Shown here in pieces: positions 11,233 through 23,188 of a DNA stretch of 64,000 nt (positions are counted from its first letter, which is position 1; every line of letters starts with the position of its first letter). The DNA is from Haliclona indistincta (Eukaryota; Porifera; Demospongiae; Haplosclerida; Chalinidae), in assembly GCA_964017065.1 (NCBI GenBank), contig OZ024790.1, positions 8,621,864 through 8,685,863 of the forward strand, read 5' to 3'. Both the position numbers and the translations under genes were made by a program. A model generated the notes under the pieces. That model searched no databases. It was not told where the DNA came from and saw only the letters and a program-made list of their open reading frames with translations.

Positions 11233-11993
11233 TAGTGTGTGGGCGTCGGTCGCTTCTTGCTCGCGTTCGCGTGGATCTCGATTTAGCGGTGATTCACGGG
11301 CCGAGAGGAGGCCCTAAGTGTGTACGCGTACCTGAGTAGAGTGTGTGGCAAAGACTTGGACAGCTTTGTGCTTCTAGAGCAAAAGAGCGATCGCCAAGTT
11401 TCACAAATTGTTCTTGCAATATTCAGCATGACTTGGGCGGGGTTTGCCACATGCTTGCCAATTTAGTACCCACTAGTGTCAGGATGATTGTACACTATAA
11501 ACCTCAGCCTCTTCTGCGCATCTTCGCTCTGCAACAACTGGGTGCTGCTAGTTGCAAGGCGAATAACTTTCCGAGGATGCCATCGTGCAACCTCAACCTG
11601 GTCACGTGACCAGGGCACACCTCTTGGTTAACCCCTTGAAGAGTGTATTTCTCATATACCTCCATGGAGGTATATACAGTTGTTTGCGAAGATCTTGCAT
11701 AGCGGAAGTGTGACACTGACCAATCAAATTCACTTTTCGTCACGTGTACAGCTTCAGTTAGTCACGCCTACGTGCGTTTGATTGGCCAACGTCATACTTC
11801 CACTTTCGCTTCCGTTATGCAAAATCTTCGCAAACTACTGTATCGCATAATCTCCATGGTGGATTATGCGATATATACCACCATGGAGGTATATGAGATA
11901 TTCACTATTCAATGGGTTAACTGAGGTGTGCACCATGGTGGGGAATATGAGAAATATACCACCTGTGCCTTGTATGGGGACGCCCACACACTA
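11233..11993. mobile_element. TIR element TAGTGTGTGGGCGTC
   Basis: TAGTGTGTGGGCGTC (11233-11247) is inverted at 11979-11993 (GACGCCCACACACTA). The duplicated block at about 14930 lacks this whole segment, supporting an insertion. The interior holds CCATGGAGGTATAT palindromes and a nested palindromic MITE. It is non-coding. Confidence 0.65.
11677..11840. mobile_element. Palindromic 164-bp MITE, TA target duplication
   Basis: CAGTTGTTTGCGAAGAT and ATCTTCGCAAACTACTG are inverted and continue into a near-complete foldback (GCATAGCGGAAG / CTTCCGTTATGC). TA flanks both ends (11675-11676 and 11841-11842). It is nested in the 11233-11993 element. Confidence 0.75.
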
Positions 11994-12657
11994 TGGTATA
12001 TGTTATGATATACTACTATAATGTTATTGTACTCCTCCACATACCTCTAGTACCACATCGTAGTTGTCATCAGGTAGCAGACGAGCATATAATTAGAATA
12101 ATTACTACTGACGCTAGGCTCAGCTGTGATGGATGAGTATAATTTTGTCTTAATCATCCAGGTCTACGGCCTCGCCCTAGACTTTCATTTTTAACTCTTT
12201 ACTTACTCAAATAATTCTCACTCATTCAATAAGTAATTAAACGGCCTGTGTCACATGTCTATACACAAAAATTGCATGGTATCACTGTGTTCCTTTGTCT
12301 CTGATCAAAATAATGCTCTTGATGAAATCCAGTGGTATCAACCGGGTATCCAGTTGCATTATTTTATGACTTTATAATTACATCAATTAATTTTTTATAG
12401 TAAACAAACATTTCAACTTTTGACTTACATAAGTACAAGGGAATTTCTATTTTTGTGACCTGCAACGGATCATTAAAAATACAATTACATGGGATGCATA
12501 GTGTGCATGGGAAAAGACAAGAACATAATATGTGTGGTACAAGTTCTCTGTTCTATAATTGTGCACAGGAGTCCATAATCGACCGCGCCTACTATGGACT
12601 CCTGTTATACATCATTAGTTAGGTATGGCATGCAGACTCCCACTAAGTTGACAAACA
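11994..12657. other. Non-coding part of a duplicated block
   Basis: No gene is seen. CATACCTCTAGTACCACATC and GGTATCACTGTGTTCCTTTG recur at 14960-15080, so this is part of the duplicated block pair 11085-13275 and 14880-17531. Confidence 0.5.
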
Positions 12658-13275
12658 TTGGTTGGCAAAAAAATATTCACCCAAGAAAGCACCATCATGA
12701 TCAAAACAGCATTGTTATCATTCTTGAGCATAAGTCGTAAAGAATTTGGGCTGTGGCGCACAAACTCTGGCTGCAATACACACAAATGTCATCCAATCAC
12801 TGTAACAGCAGATAACTTGTTTCAGATATTTTCAGTAGATTGTTATGGAATATTACTTGTCTTGATCTGGAGTGCAAACAATGCACAGGAGGCAAACTGT
12901 TTAAACTATCCTGCATGCATTCCATCGCGTAGGCAAAATGTCATCTTGTCGTACCCCCTGACCTAGGACAACAGGATTATGTTGAGACAAAAAGAGAACA
13001 TACAGTTTACATGTGCCTATAATGCTGCCATCTGCCTAATTTTCAATGGTGACCGGATTAGCAAGGTATTATTAAACACCTTTGAAAAAATAATACTTAA
13101 ATCGATAATGAGCTATTCCTTTCTTGACAAAAGTGTATCCACATACCTATATTATGCATGTGTGAGACTTCTGTGATGACTTCATGTTGAAAGTTGCTTG
13201 TAATAAATGATACATGTGTGAGTCTGCTGTAAACATGCAAGCAAATAATCTCGCACACACTCCTCCTTACTAAAA
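12658..13275 (+). repeat. Duplicated block, left copy, containing an EXOSC10 3'-end fragment
   Basis: Blocks such as CAAAACAGCATTGTTATCAT, CTTGTCGTACCCCCTG, ACAGGATTATGTTGAGA and ACACACTCCTCCTTACTA recur in order at 16736-17531. At 13138-13195 the sequence is a decayed reverse complement of the end of the EXOSC10 last exon (CCACATACCTA then GTGATGACTTCATGTTGA). The short open frames (for example 12658-12966) lack conserved features and are not called as genes. Confidence 0.65.
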
Positions 13276-13282
13276 AAAATTT

Positions 13283-14715
13283 TTTGCATGCATTGGTTCG
13301 TCATTTATAACAATGATATACTATTAAATAAAAATACACATGTATAGTATAGAGGTTGAAACCAATTATAATTTTTTGACAATTATGAGGCCAAGGCAAA
13401 GTTTGACCAAACATTAGTAAAAATATAATTGACCTTACATGTAATAAGTTCAGTTGCCCTTTTGTGTGTACAAGTGGTTACAAGCCAAACTGCTGTTAAT
13501 GGTAATCACTCTGAGTGAAAACCAACCCAGCTTTTGTAACAAAATTAATTGTCTGATCGGTCATTCAAGGATTTTGACCTGAAAATGTCCAGATGCTATT
13601 CACATTCTAGAATTATTATATACCGTATTTCCTCGAATAGAAGCCGCCTCCGAATAGACGCCGGTCCTGTTTATAAGCCGGGGGTATAACGATAACATAC
13701 AGTATTAGAGGCCGGGTCTTGAATTAACGCCGGGTCATAAACATTGTGGTACCGCCCACAGTCAATTATCACGACGTGTGCGCGTTCGTCTAGCCATGTC
13801 GAAGAGAAAAAGCTGTGCTCTTCTCCAATACTAGGCGTCCAAGATGCTTTGTAGATATGGTGCCCCCTTACTTCGCTTTCCTTTTCATATACGCTACGAA
13901 CAGCTACTCGTCGACTAGCTGAGCTGCCCGCATTGGTGTACGAAAAATTGGAAATCTACAAAGGCTTCGACAAACATTAAGTAATAAACGCCGGCCTCGA
14001 TTACAGGCCGGTCCTGTTTAGACGCCGGGGTAAAAACCTGCTGGAAGGAAATAGACGCCCGGGCTTCTATTCGAGGAAATACGGTATATGTGTTGGTATA
14101 ATAACTGTAGTAGATTTCTTAAATAAAAGTACAATATTTTTAATTTGACCTAGCTTGCAACTTGTTAAAGAACCGTGTGTGTTACAACTGCAGCAGATGC
14201 TCATGGCAGGGTATAAGCTGTTGCATGATTCGTAGAACTATGAACAGCATATGCTCATTCCCTTGCTGTTAGCAATAGTATCTATCAAAATATGCACATA
14301 AAAGCTGACTCATAGTCAAAATTAATATTTCTATGGATGACAATTCCCAGAAATGATCATCAAAACAATTTCTGTCACTTATGCTACAGCTGCTGCTAGC
14401 AAAACATCCAGACATAATTATTTTTCTGCCCTCTCATCGAATGTAAATTGTATTATAAAGAATGACGAACTTGTACACCTTTGAAAAATATTACGAGAAT
14501 CGGTGAGAATGTCGTTTGAGCTGTTTCTTCAATTGACCTAGATTAATGAGACAATAAAGAATGATGTCTCCATCTACATCGGCCTAACAAAAGTATGCCT
14601 ACCCAGTACCTAAAATTTAAAGAATGACAAATCTGTACACCTCTTTAAAAAATAACACTTAAATCAATTATGAGAATGAGCTGTTCCTTTCTTGACAAAA
14701 GTGTTCTTCACGACA
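13283..14715 (+). repeat. R-unit copy 2 (EXOSC10 3'-flank repeat)
   Basis: It is collinear with 22077-22850 and 23388-24883: GCATGCATTGGTTCGTCA, GTTGAAACCAATTATAA, CAAGCCAAACTGCTGTTAA and TGTTGGTATAATAACTGTAG. A MITE (13623-14084) interrupts it. Its tail (AATGATGTCTCCATCTACAT, 14560-14700) matches 24670-24850. Confidence 0.7.
13623..14084. mobile_element. MITE with CCGTATTTCCTCGAATAGAAGC ends, TA target duplication
   Basis: The termini CCGTATTTCCTCGAATAG and CTATTCGAGGAAATACGG are inverted and flanked by TA (13621-13622 and 14085-14086). Sub-terminal CCGGTCCTGTTTA blocks also recur inverted. At about 13796 a short frame begins MSKRKSC, resembling the start of pogo/Tigger-type transposases. 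That suggests derivation from such an element (inference). This terminal sequence is, from memory, a widespread invertebrate repeat. Confidence 0.85.
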
Positions 14716-15576
14716 CGAGCCCGTGTTCTTCAAACACTGCAAAGTACTTCTCTCGCTCGAAGCTCCTCAGCCAGGCTCTTGGAGGGAATTTCAAATGAAT
14801 ATTTGCCATTTTTGATGTAAGCCTTGCGAGTGCGACCAAGTGAGCTCCGGCAGCCTACAAGCGGCTCTTAAATTTAATTAATCGTATGTATCTAATTACT
14901 ATAATTATGTCGTGGAAACAAAATAATAATGGTACTATGTAATCCGGCATTAGGGACTCCTTCACATACCTCTAGTACCACATCATTATCATTGCCGCTC
15001 AGCAATAATATGTAGGGGTGACCTCGACTTCAGAGGGCGAAAATTGTGATCCTTAACGGTATCACTATGTTCCTTTGTCTCTGGTCAAAATAATGCTCTT
15101 GATGAAATCCAGTGGTGACTTTATAATTGCATCAATTAATTTTTATAGTAAACAAACATTACAACTTTTGACTACATAAAGTACAAGGGAATTTCTATTT
15201 TTGTGACCTATGTACAACGGACCGGATCATTAAGAGTATGGAATGTGTGTGGTACAAGTTCTCTGTACTATTAGGGAGGCACGGTAGTGACTCCCTATGT
15301 AGGGATGAACGAGATCCATTGTCAGCTAGTGTTAGACGCCATTATTGTGATTGCGCAATACGCACGTGACCAAGCAGTGGTTAGCGCACGTGACCAAGTA
15401 TGCACTGCATGTATGCGTAGGCGAGTTGATATGACAATCAATTTCTAGGTGTAATAATTATAAAGAAAAGGCATCAACAACAGTAAAAATAAACTAATGG
15501 TGGAAACAAAGACGGCTCAGTACATACATGATATTGAACTGCACTAGTCACTGAAAAAGAAAAAAGGACACAAACA

Positions 15577-15870
15577 AGAAAATTAAAAAGATTTCTATCG
15601 AAATCAAAAGATGTAGTGATGAAGAAATCTACTACTGGTCCACAATGTAAACCAACAAGGAACAACCATGGAATGGTAATACGATTGACTTGCTAACAGA
15701 CCATAGATCATAGATGACTTGCTAATAGACCATAGATCTATGGTCTGTTAGCAAGTCAATCGTGTTACCATTCCATGGTTGTTCCTTGTTGGTTTACATT
15801 GTGGACCAGTAGTAGATTTCTTCATCACTACATCCTTTTGATTTCGATAGAAATCTTTTTAATTTTCTTT
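15577..15870. mobile_element. Foldback element, about 120-bp arms
   Basis: AAAATTAAAAAGATTTCTAT opens the left arm and its complement closes the right arm at 15870. The arms are nearly identical through CCATGGAATGGTAA and GACTTGCTAACAGACCATAG. The left arm carries a short internal duplication of the TAGATGACTTGCTAATAGAC stretch near the centre. Confidence 0.8.
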
Positions 15871-16388
15871 AATTAGTTACAAATGTAGGTATGCATGCAT
15901 ACTCCCACTAACTTACTAAACGTATAACACCAATAATAGAAAGTATGATAATAGGATTAACACAATGATGCACTGTTAGCAATAGTGTCACTCACTTCCA
16001 ACTTTAGGGTCTCAAAATAATTATGATAAAAAACAAATTGTGCATGGCTTCTCATGATGCAATACAGCAACTGTCATCAGATGTTTGACCTAACAATTTG
16101 TAGCATGCCTCAGGAGGGGAAGACAAAAGTTTAAAGTATAAAGTGGCAACACATGTCATAATTATTATTACAGCGTGTGGTAGTATGTACCTAGGACCAG
16201 GGGGGTACGACAAGCTATTATTACATAGTACGTCATCTTTCACCAATCGGATTGCTCTATCCGAGGGCATTAATGTAGGTTATTGACCGCGCGTAGCGTC
16301 TTCTATAGCAACAGACCGTTGCGTCTTTGCGAGTTTGAAAATTCGCGATGTTATTGCGCTCACAGAGATGAACTATGTAATAAATCAT

Positions 16389-16549
16389 TTATTGCCCTAC
16401 ACAACTCGGGCATTAACCGACATTAATGACCTCGGGAAAGTCGGTTGCCCTCGTACAGTCTCGGGCTGCGCCCTCGACCGTAACTCGGGCAACCGACTTT
16501 CCCGCGGTCATTAATGTCGGTTAATGCCCGAGTTGTGTAGGGCAATAAC
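16389..16549. mobile_element. Foldback element, about 70-bp arms
   Basis: TTATTGCCCTACACAACTCG and its complement CGAGTTGTGTAGGGCAATAA bound a hairpin with stems running through CATTAATG, GGGAAAGTCGGTTGCCC and a short GC-rich loop. The stem is nearly perfect, which implies youth or selection for symmetry. It is non-coding. Confidence 0.8.
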
Positions 16550-17534
16550 TAATACATAATTTAAATGACATAATTATATTGCTGACATAGGCAATACTTT
16601 CCTGAACCAAAATACATTGCGTCTTTCCTGGTCTACTACGTCTTTAGAAGACAATTTGACTGCCCAAGAGCTTTTGTTTAAGCTACATTACCCCACCCCT
16701 ACCCCTTTTAGTTTTTGCAGTACAGGAGATGAAGGTAGAGAATTGGTTGGCAAAAATATTCACCCATGCAAGAAAGCACCATCGTGGTCAAAACAGCATT
16801 GTTATCATTCTTGAGCATCGGTCGGTTAAGAATTTGCGGCTGTGGCACACAAACCATAGACAAACCCTGGCTGCAATAGACACAAATGTCATCCAATCAC
16901 TGTATATAACAGCTAGCAGATAACTTGTTTCAGCTAATATCAGTAGATTGTTCTGCAATATTACTTACCTTGATCTGGAGTGTAAACAATGCACATCTGA
17001 GCTCGATATCATGTATAAACTGTTTAAACTATCCTGCATACATTCCAATGACGTATCGCGTTAGCAATGCGTCATATTAAGTTAACTTGTCGTACCCCCT
17101 GCCCTACTGAGGACACCAGGATTATGTTGAGATATCCTCTTGGATCATGTTATTAAGATGAGACAAAAAGAGAGCATGCAGTTTATTACATGTGCCTATC
17201 AAAAATATGAACTGTTCCATTAGCTATCAGTATCTAGAGTCACAACTGATAACTTGCAATGAGTTTCACACCCTGTAATGCTGCCATCTGCCTAATTTTC
17301 AAGGGTGACCGGATTAGAAAGGTTTTATTAAACACCTTTGAAAAAAAATAATACTTAAATCGATAATGAGCTGTTCCTTTCTTGACAAAAGTGTATCCAC
17401 ATACCTATATTATGTGTGAGACTTCTGTGATGACCTCATGTTGAAAGTTACTTGCAACAAATGGTACACGTGGGAGTCTGCTGTAAATTAAACATGTAAG
17501 CAAATAATCTCACACACACTCCTCCTTACTAGAA

Positions 17535-17760
17535 GTGCAATATAGACTTAACACGTTAATAGCTCGAGTTATTGCGTGATTTGCTTTCTTTCTTCGTTTA
17601 CCGTTGATGGACTAGACTTCTCCGAAGTCGAGTCGAATGTGCCCCGTTACAATCATCATCTGCTGATGGAATAGCTGTAGTTGCTGTGTGCTGTCAAAGC
17701 ATGTCTAGTGTGCAGTATGCTTGCAATTCCACTGAGGCATCTGCACCATTGGTGCTTCAT
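17535..17760 (+). mobile_element. 5'-truncated GCC MITE
   Basis: It matches 7444-7851 (GTGCAATATAGACTTAACACG; TGCTGTGTGCTGTCAAAGCA; CTGAGGCATCTGCACCATTG) but lacks the hairpin left end. The sequence 17761-17815 continues into the long-TIR element. Confidence 0.6.
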
Positions 17761-18485
17761 TACCTGTGCGCAGTATGCGCGAGGGTTATGCGTTTGTGTC
17801 CGTCTGTTTATGTGCGTAGAGTAATTGATCAAACTTCGTCCGGTATCAATAATCGGCAATCCGTATGCCTAGAGAAAAAGACTTTCCAGTTAGCGACTGT
17901 ATGTTTTAAGAGCTGTTCATGTCCCTATAAAGTAGTGATAATTATAAGCGCTGATCTTTCCCAGAGACGGAACTGTGATACAAAGGAAGACGCTGACGAT
18001 TAATATCAATCTTCGTCATACAGGGACTTAACTCCGTCTTTGTGATTTATTGCTAAGCCGCAGCTGGCGCTGCTAACAAAAACACTTGCATGCAACTCCC
18101 ACTAGTTAGCTCTACAAGGAGGCACAACAGCGCCAAACTGCAAAGTGTCCTCTTTCCTGTAAGGTATGACGAATTTAAGAACGAAAATTGCTGACTATGC
18201 AATTAATATTATGTTTTATGTCAAAAATATTAGTGAGATGATTATAATTTTTAATGAGTGAGGATTTGAAAGTGTCAAATAATAGTTCAGATCTTCCTGA
18301 TTGTTTGAGGATAATTTCACTATAGTTTTAGGTCTGAATCTGCATGTGTTTAGCTATAAGTACATGTATCAAGTCATATTTTGATTAACAATTTCAACAT
18401 ACCAACAGAAGCCTTCGACTTCACTCCTCCCTGAGTACGTGTAACACCACTAGAGCTGTCTGAATCTGACAAACACATATCAAAT

Positions 18486-20755
18486 AAAGCACCAAAGGTG
18501 CAGATGCCTCGGTGGAATGCAACAATTTCACATACACAGCAACAAACTGCAGCTGTTGTACCTTTCTGTACAGCAATCACAATGCAGTATAATAGTTATG
18601 CAATCAGAAGCCAATCAGTGTTGACCACTAATTCAACTGGGCGTGTCTATATTGTTCAGGGCACAGCACGTACAACGAGCGAGATAGCGTCCATAGCTTG
18701 CTTACACAATTTCTTTACACATACGATGTAACCTATCAGCTTCTAGGCAGTCAACTGTGGATAGTTTTGTCTACGGAGAACTCTAGATCGCCAGCAACGG
18801 CGAGGTAAGCAAAGCTACGCCATAACTCTAGAACGCAGCTTCATATACAAGTCTGCCGTGCTGTTCTGAAGTAAAGGCGGACTCACTAGCTGTAAGGCAG
18901 CCAGCAATACACAATTTTGTCTTTACATCAGCAACTAGATCGCCAGCCGGCGATCGCGAGTAAGTAATCACGCTATATCTCACGAACAGAGCCTTATAGC
19001 CAAAATCCTTACAATTCATTTTCAAGCAAATATCGACTTTAGCCTGTGTTGCACGTTTCAGCGCTTAGTTTTTAGCGAGCGACGAGAAATCTTGCCGACA
19101 GACAGATACACAACACGACTACACAGCCAAGCGCTACAGTCCGTATCGGCTCCTAATACAGCCCCCTATCATATCCGTTCAGTACACTCCGTATCGTGAT
19201 TCTCAACAAATGATCCGTTTTGAGCCGTAGTTTCGGAAATGAAACGGGCATGTTACATATGTGTATCGGATGCGTAAATGTACGGCACGTATCATTATGT
19301 AGGTTTCGCTCCCGTATCGGACCAGTTTCACGTACGTATCGTGTACTTTCTTCAGCCTGATACTTGTTAAAGCTTTCAACAGCAAAATTTTAATAGTTAT
19401 TATAAAAATTTTAATAGTTATTATAATGAATACTAAAAATAAAATGTCTAATGTTCATTGCATATCTCCACTATGTGACAATCTTGAATATGCAGTTATT
19501 GGCACATACACCACCTATATAAATAATGAGTATAGTATGTAAAAAATAACATGAAATGACTAAAACCTTATTAGTCTTCTAAACAGGATTTCTGTTGCCC
19601 TTGCTGTCTACAAGTCTTTTCTGACTCTGCATAAAGTAAAGGAAATTTTGTAGCAATATAAAAAGCACTTATCTCAGCACCACATCAAAGTCTTTTCAGC
19701 AGCTACAAACAGATACTCGCTTGCGTCCAGCATGTCTTCTTAATAATAATACTACAGAAATGAAATGAGGATAGATATAGAGCACTCACTTGCATCCAAC
19801 ATGTTTTTTCAACTGACTCAGAAATGAGAGCAAGATGAGGAGAGATAATAATATGGAGCGCTCACTTAAATCAAGTATGTGTCTCTTTCCGACTAGAACA
19901 ATAATACTACAGAAACAAGATGAGTACAGATAACACTCACTAGTGTCCAACATGTCTGACTTGGTACAGAAACAAAAGAAGAGTTGAGTACAGATAACAC
20001 TCTTCTCATCGACTTAAATAACAAAGCCTTTGAAATGGTGGGTATCATACTTAAAAAAGAAACCATTCCTACATGTGAACTAATACTGTAAACACACTGG
20101 TAGCAAAACTAATACAATAAAAAAAAAAGATTATTTATTATTGTTTGAAGTACAAAAAATATTGTAATAAAATGTGTTATTAGAATAATCATGCTTGTGA
20201 ACTGTCGTAGTCTTGTCTACATTCTCTCTCTCAAGCAAACGCTGAGTGGTACACTCAACAATAACACATGAACTTGTACATGCATGGACGACAGACACAG
20301 ACTTAGCTATACATGAAGAAGGAACTCCATATATGTCTGAGGTGAGTTGCAGCATCGGACACTCAAAATTGCCTGTGTGTGAAAGTTGTTGTAGCTTCTG
20401 AACCAGGCAGAGATTGTTATGTTATTATTCGTTACTGTCTATCTAGTCTTGCATGCACTCACGCTCCATATTCTAGCCCGCGTGGTAGTAGCTCTAGTTA
20501 CTGTAACATACCTGATCATCATGATGTATTCAAGCCGATAGCTGTACAGAGCTGTATCAGCACGATGAAAGCTACCACAAACACTGGCTGTAGAAAGTCT
20601 CCGATACAACCTGTTTATCGGGCGCGTTTCATAACTGTAGCCTATCGTTTACGATACAGAGTGTATATCTGGTCCGATACGTTATCGCTCCGATACGAAT
20701 ATGTCTGCGCTTGGCTGTGTACTGTATGCCCCGTGGCTCCGCCCACCGAGGCATA
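18486..20755 (-). mobile_element. GCC MITE, minus orientation, split by a further insertion
   Basis: It starts AATAAAGCACCAAAGGTGCA and ends GTGGCTCCGCCCACCGAGGC. Removing 19122-20719 leaves about 670 bp that align with the copy at 44605-45276 (GTGTCTATATTGTTCAGGGC; CTGTGGATAGTTTTGTCTAC). Confidence 0.8.
19122..20719. mobile_element. 1.6-kb TIR element (CACAGCCAAGCGC), TA target duplication
   Basis: CACAGCCAAGCGC (19122-19134) is inverted at 20707-20719 and flanked by TA on both sides. The host MITE sequence becomes continuous (CGACTACTGTATGCC) once element plus one TA are removed. Sub-terminal GTATCGG/CCGATAC motifs recur near both ends. At 19690-20010 there is a degenerate tandem repeat (CTCACT-GC-TCCAACATG / ATGAG-ACAGATAACACTC). 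No transposase frame was found. Confidence 0.85.
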
Positions 20756-21529
20756 ATGATAATTATTATGGTTAACAATTTCAACATACCAACAGAAATC
20801 TTCGATTTCACTCCTCGCTGAGTATGTGTAACACCACTAGAGCTGTCTGAGTCTGACAAACACATATCACATGATATTTTGGTTAACAATTATTTTCAAG
20901 AAGTCTTCGACTTCATTCCTTGCTGCGTACGTGTAACACCACTACATCAATAAGAGGAGGTACATAATAATGAAATTATCCTCAAACAATCATGTTTCTT
21001 GATTTATTACAGTTGTCAACAGGAAGATCTGAACTATTATTTGACACTTTCAAATCCTCACTCATTAAAAATTATAATCATCTCACTAATATTTTTGACA
21101 TAAAACATAATATTAATTGCATAGTCAGCAATTTTCGTTCGTAAATTCGTCATACCTTACAGGAAAGAGGACACTTTGCAGTTTGGCGCTGTTGTGCCTC
21201 CTTGTAGAGCTAACTAGTGGGAGTTGCATGCAAGTGTTTTTGTTAGCAGCGCCAGCTGCGGCTTAGCAATAAATCACAAAGACGGAGTTAAGTCCCTGTA
21301 TGACGAAGATTGATATTAATCGTCAGCGTCTTCCTTTGTATCACAGTTCCGTCTCAGGGAAAGATCAGCGCTTATAATTATCACTACTTTATAGGGACAT
21401 GAACAGCTCTTAAAACATACATACGTACAGTCGCTAACTGGAAAGTCTTTTTTCTCTAGGCATACGGATTGCCGATTATTGATACCGGACGAAGTTTGAT
21501 CAATTACTCTATGTATGTGAGTGTGTCGT

Positions 21530-21800
21530 CAAAAAACACGCTTGTTTACGTCTCACCGCTCGAAAATCTCCACAAAAACACTCTCTGCAGCTTCTCCACT
21601 GAATTTATAGTCCTATGAAGACGTTTTCTGTGCTGGCAAGCCTTGCTCGAGCGGCTAATCCATGGCTTTCTAAAGCTACGTGTCCTTATAAGAGCACTTT
21701 ACGGTATTGTGGGTGTGTCACCCAACCTCAATCCATATCGACGTCCTCGCTCAGTCTCAATTTATCTGAGCTGTCGCTAGCTGTACATGTTGCAGTATAA
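21530..21800 (+). repeat. Copy of a sequence found inverted at 25360-25590
   Basis: AAGCCTTGCTCGAGCGGCTA, AAAGCTACGTGTCCTTATAA and GGTGTGTCACCCAACCTCA recur as reverse complement at 25370-25560. The open frame here is not convincing as a gene. Confidence 0.55.
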
Positions 21801-22076
21801 AATGCTGGAATTGTCGTGTACTAAGTGATTATGTGTAGGAAGTTGTGACTGAAAAATTTACAAATTATTACACAATTGACAATAATTATACTCACGAATT
21901 TCATTATGAAGATCGTATAGAGACAAAATGTTGCATCATGATCAGAATAGGATAATAAAGGTGCATGAACAATTTAAGTCTACAAATCTGACTTCTTCAA
22001 ACACTATTGTGTATACTAAACGAATACATGCATGAGTCAGCGCACGGGTATGTGTTCCATTGAACTTTAGTTTTTG

Positions 22077-22850
22077 CATGCACTGGTTTGTCATAACTTT
22101 TATAACAATAATAAATTATACACATGTATAGTGGTTGAAACCAAGAATAATTTTTTGGACAAATATCAGGTCAAGGCCAAGTTTGACCGCCAAACATTAG
22201 GAAAATATAATTGACCTTATAAGCTTAGTTGCCCTTGTGTGTACAAGTGGTTAATTACAAGCCAGACTGCTGTTATTGGTAATCACTCATCCAAGCGAAA
22301 ACCAACACAGCTTTTGTGTTTGTTTTCGCTCGACAATTATGTCAAACAAATTGATTGATCAGTCATTCAAGGATTTTGACATGAAAATGTCCGGATGCTA
22401 TAATTACTTCTAATTATAATTAAGTTGAAACAAATTATATTAATTTTATGTTTGTAGCACACGGTGTAAAGGTGGATGGGAAAACATGTGTTGGTATAAT
22501 AACTGTAGTAGATTTTTAATTTGACCTAGCATGCAACTTGTTACAACTGCAGCAGGTGCACTGGTCTGAGCAGTTAAATGATTCTTAGAACTATGCATTA
22601 GCATACACATGTAGTTGTAAGATTCTTAGAACTATGCTAAATTAGCATATGCTGATTCCGGATGACAATTCCCAGAAATGATCATCAAAACAATTCCTGT
22701 CGTTTATGCTACAGCTGCTGCTGTTGATTGATGTTTTGCTGGTAGCAAAACATCCTGACATAATTATTTTTCTGCCCTCTCATGGAATGTAAACTGTAAT
22801 ATCAATTTAAAGAATGACAAACATGTACTGTACACCTTTGAAAAAAACAA
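22077..22850 (+). repeat. R-unit copy 3, uninterrupted
   Basis: This copy carries the R blocks without an inserted MITE (GCATGCACTGGTTTGTCATA; AGACTGCTGTTATTGGTAAT; TGTTGGTATAATAACTGTAG; ACTTAAATCGATAATGAG). It serves as an empty-site reference for insertions in the other copies. Confidence 0.7.
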
Positions 22851-22969
22851 TACTTAAATCGATAATGAGTTGTTCTTTTCTTGACAAGTGTTCTTCTTGG
22901 TTGGTTTACTGAAGTAAACAAATAATATTACGCACACATTGCCAATTAAATGAATCCACATACCTATAA

Positions 22970-23062
22970 TGAGTGAGGCTTCTGTGATGACCTCATGTTG
23001 ACCTTTGACTGGCTTTCTTTCCATCGCCAAAATCCTCATCATGAAGAGGCTTGAAGATAAAT
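22970..23062 (-). pseudogene. EXOSC10 last-exon fragment (pseudogene)
   Basis: The reverse strand contains GATGGAAAGAAAGCCAGTCA, then AGGTCAACATGAGGTCATCA and a GGTATGTGG end. This matches the genuine EXOSC10 exon at 25776-25860, with a six-base loss and a resulting in-frame stop. It lies between R-unit copies 3 and 4, so it duplicated together with the flank. It is not functional. Confidence 0.75.
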
Positions 23063-23188
23063 TTACTACTGCCACACGACTGTACCATGACAGTGACCAA
23101 AGCTGAGAAAGTTACTTGCAATATTATGGTACATGTGGGAGTCTACTCTAAACATGCAAGCAAATCATCTCTCACACACTCCTCCTTA

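Larger units (their letters stand above)
14880..17531 (+). repeat. Duplicated block, right copy
   Basis: It matches 11085-13275 in segments (TCGTATGTATCTAATTACTA, ATGCTCTTGATGAAATCCAG, AACAGCATTGTTATCATTCT, CCTAATTTTCAA-GGTGACCGGATTA). It differs by insertions: a foldback (15577-15870) and an interval with TIR-like CAGGGGGGTACGACAAG ends (16199-17101). An EXOSC10 tail fragment recurs at 17397-17450. Confidence 0.65.
17816..21512. mobile_element. Long-TIR transposon with arms of about 500 bp, carrying two nested insertions
   Basis: TAGAGTAATTGATCAAACTT opens the left arm and its complement ends at 21512. The arms match over about 17816-18330 and 20960-21512, including GATATTAATCGTCAGCGTCT-type blocks and CTTGTAGAGCTAACTAGTGG. 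Between the arms is a tandem repeat of about 100 bp (AACAATTTCAACATACCAAC; GTGTAACACCACTAGAGCTG): one copy left of the nested MITE (18374-18485) and two right of it (20762-20945). No transposase is seen, so it is non-autonomous. The left arm lacks about 30 bp present in the right arm. Confidence 0.8.

Noticed and set aside
12658..13176. Two open frames of 102 and 65 aa
   Set aside because: They lie in a duplicated repeat block. The paralogous block at 16736 breaks both frames and neither shows a known motif.
16199..17101. Complete TIR transposon with CAGGGGGTACGACAAG ends
   Set aside because: The ends are inverted, but the same right end occurs in the paralogous block without a matching left end, so the unit boundaries are uncertain. 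It is noted only within the duplicated block.
20379..20756. 125-aa plus-strand frame in the CACAG element as a transposase
   Set aside because: It has no DDE or zinc-finger pattern, and the frame runs out across the element's TIR into the host MITE.
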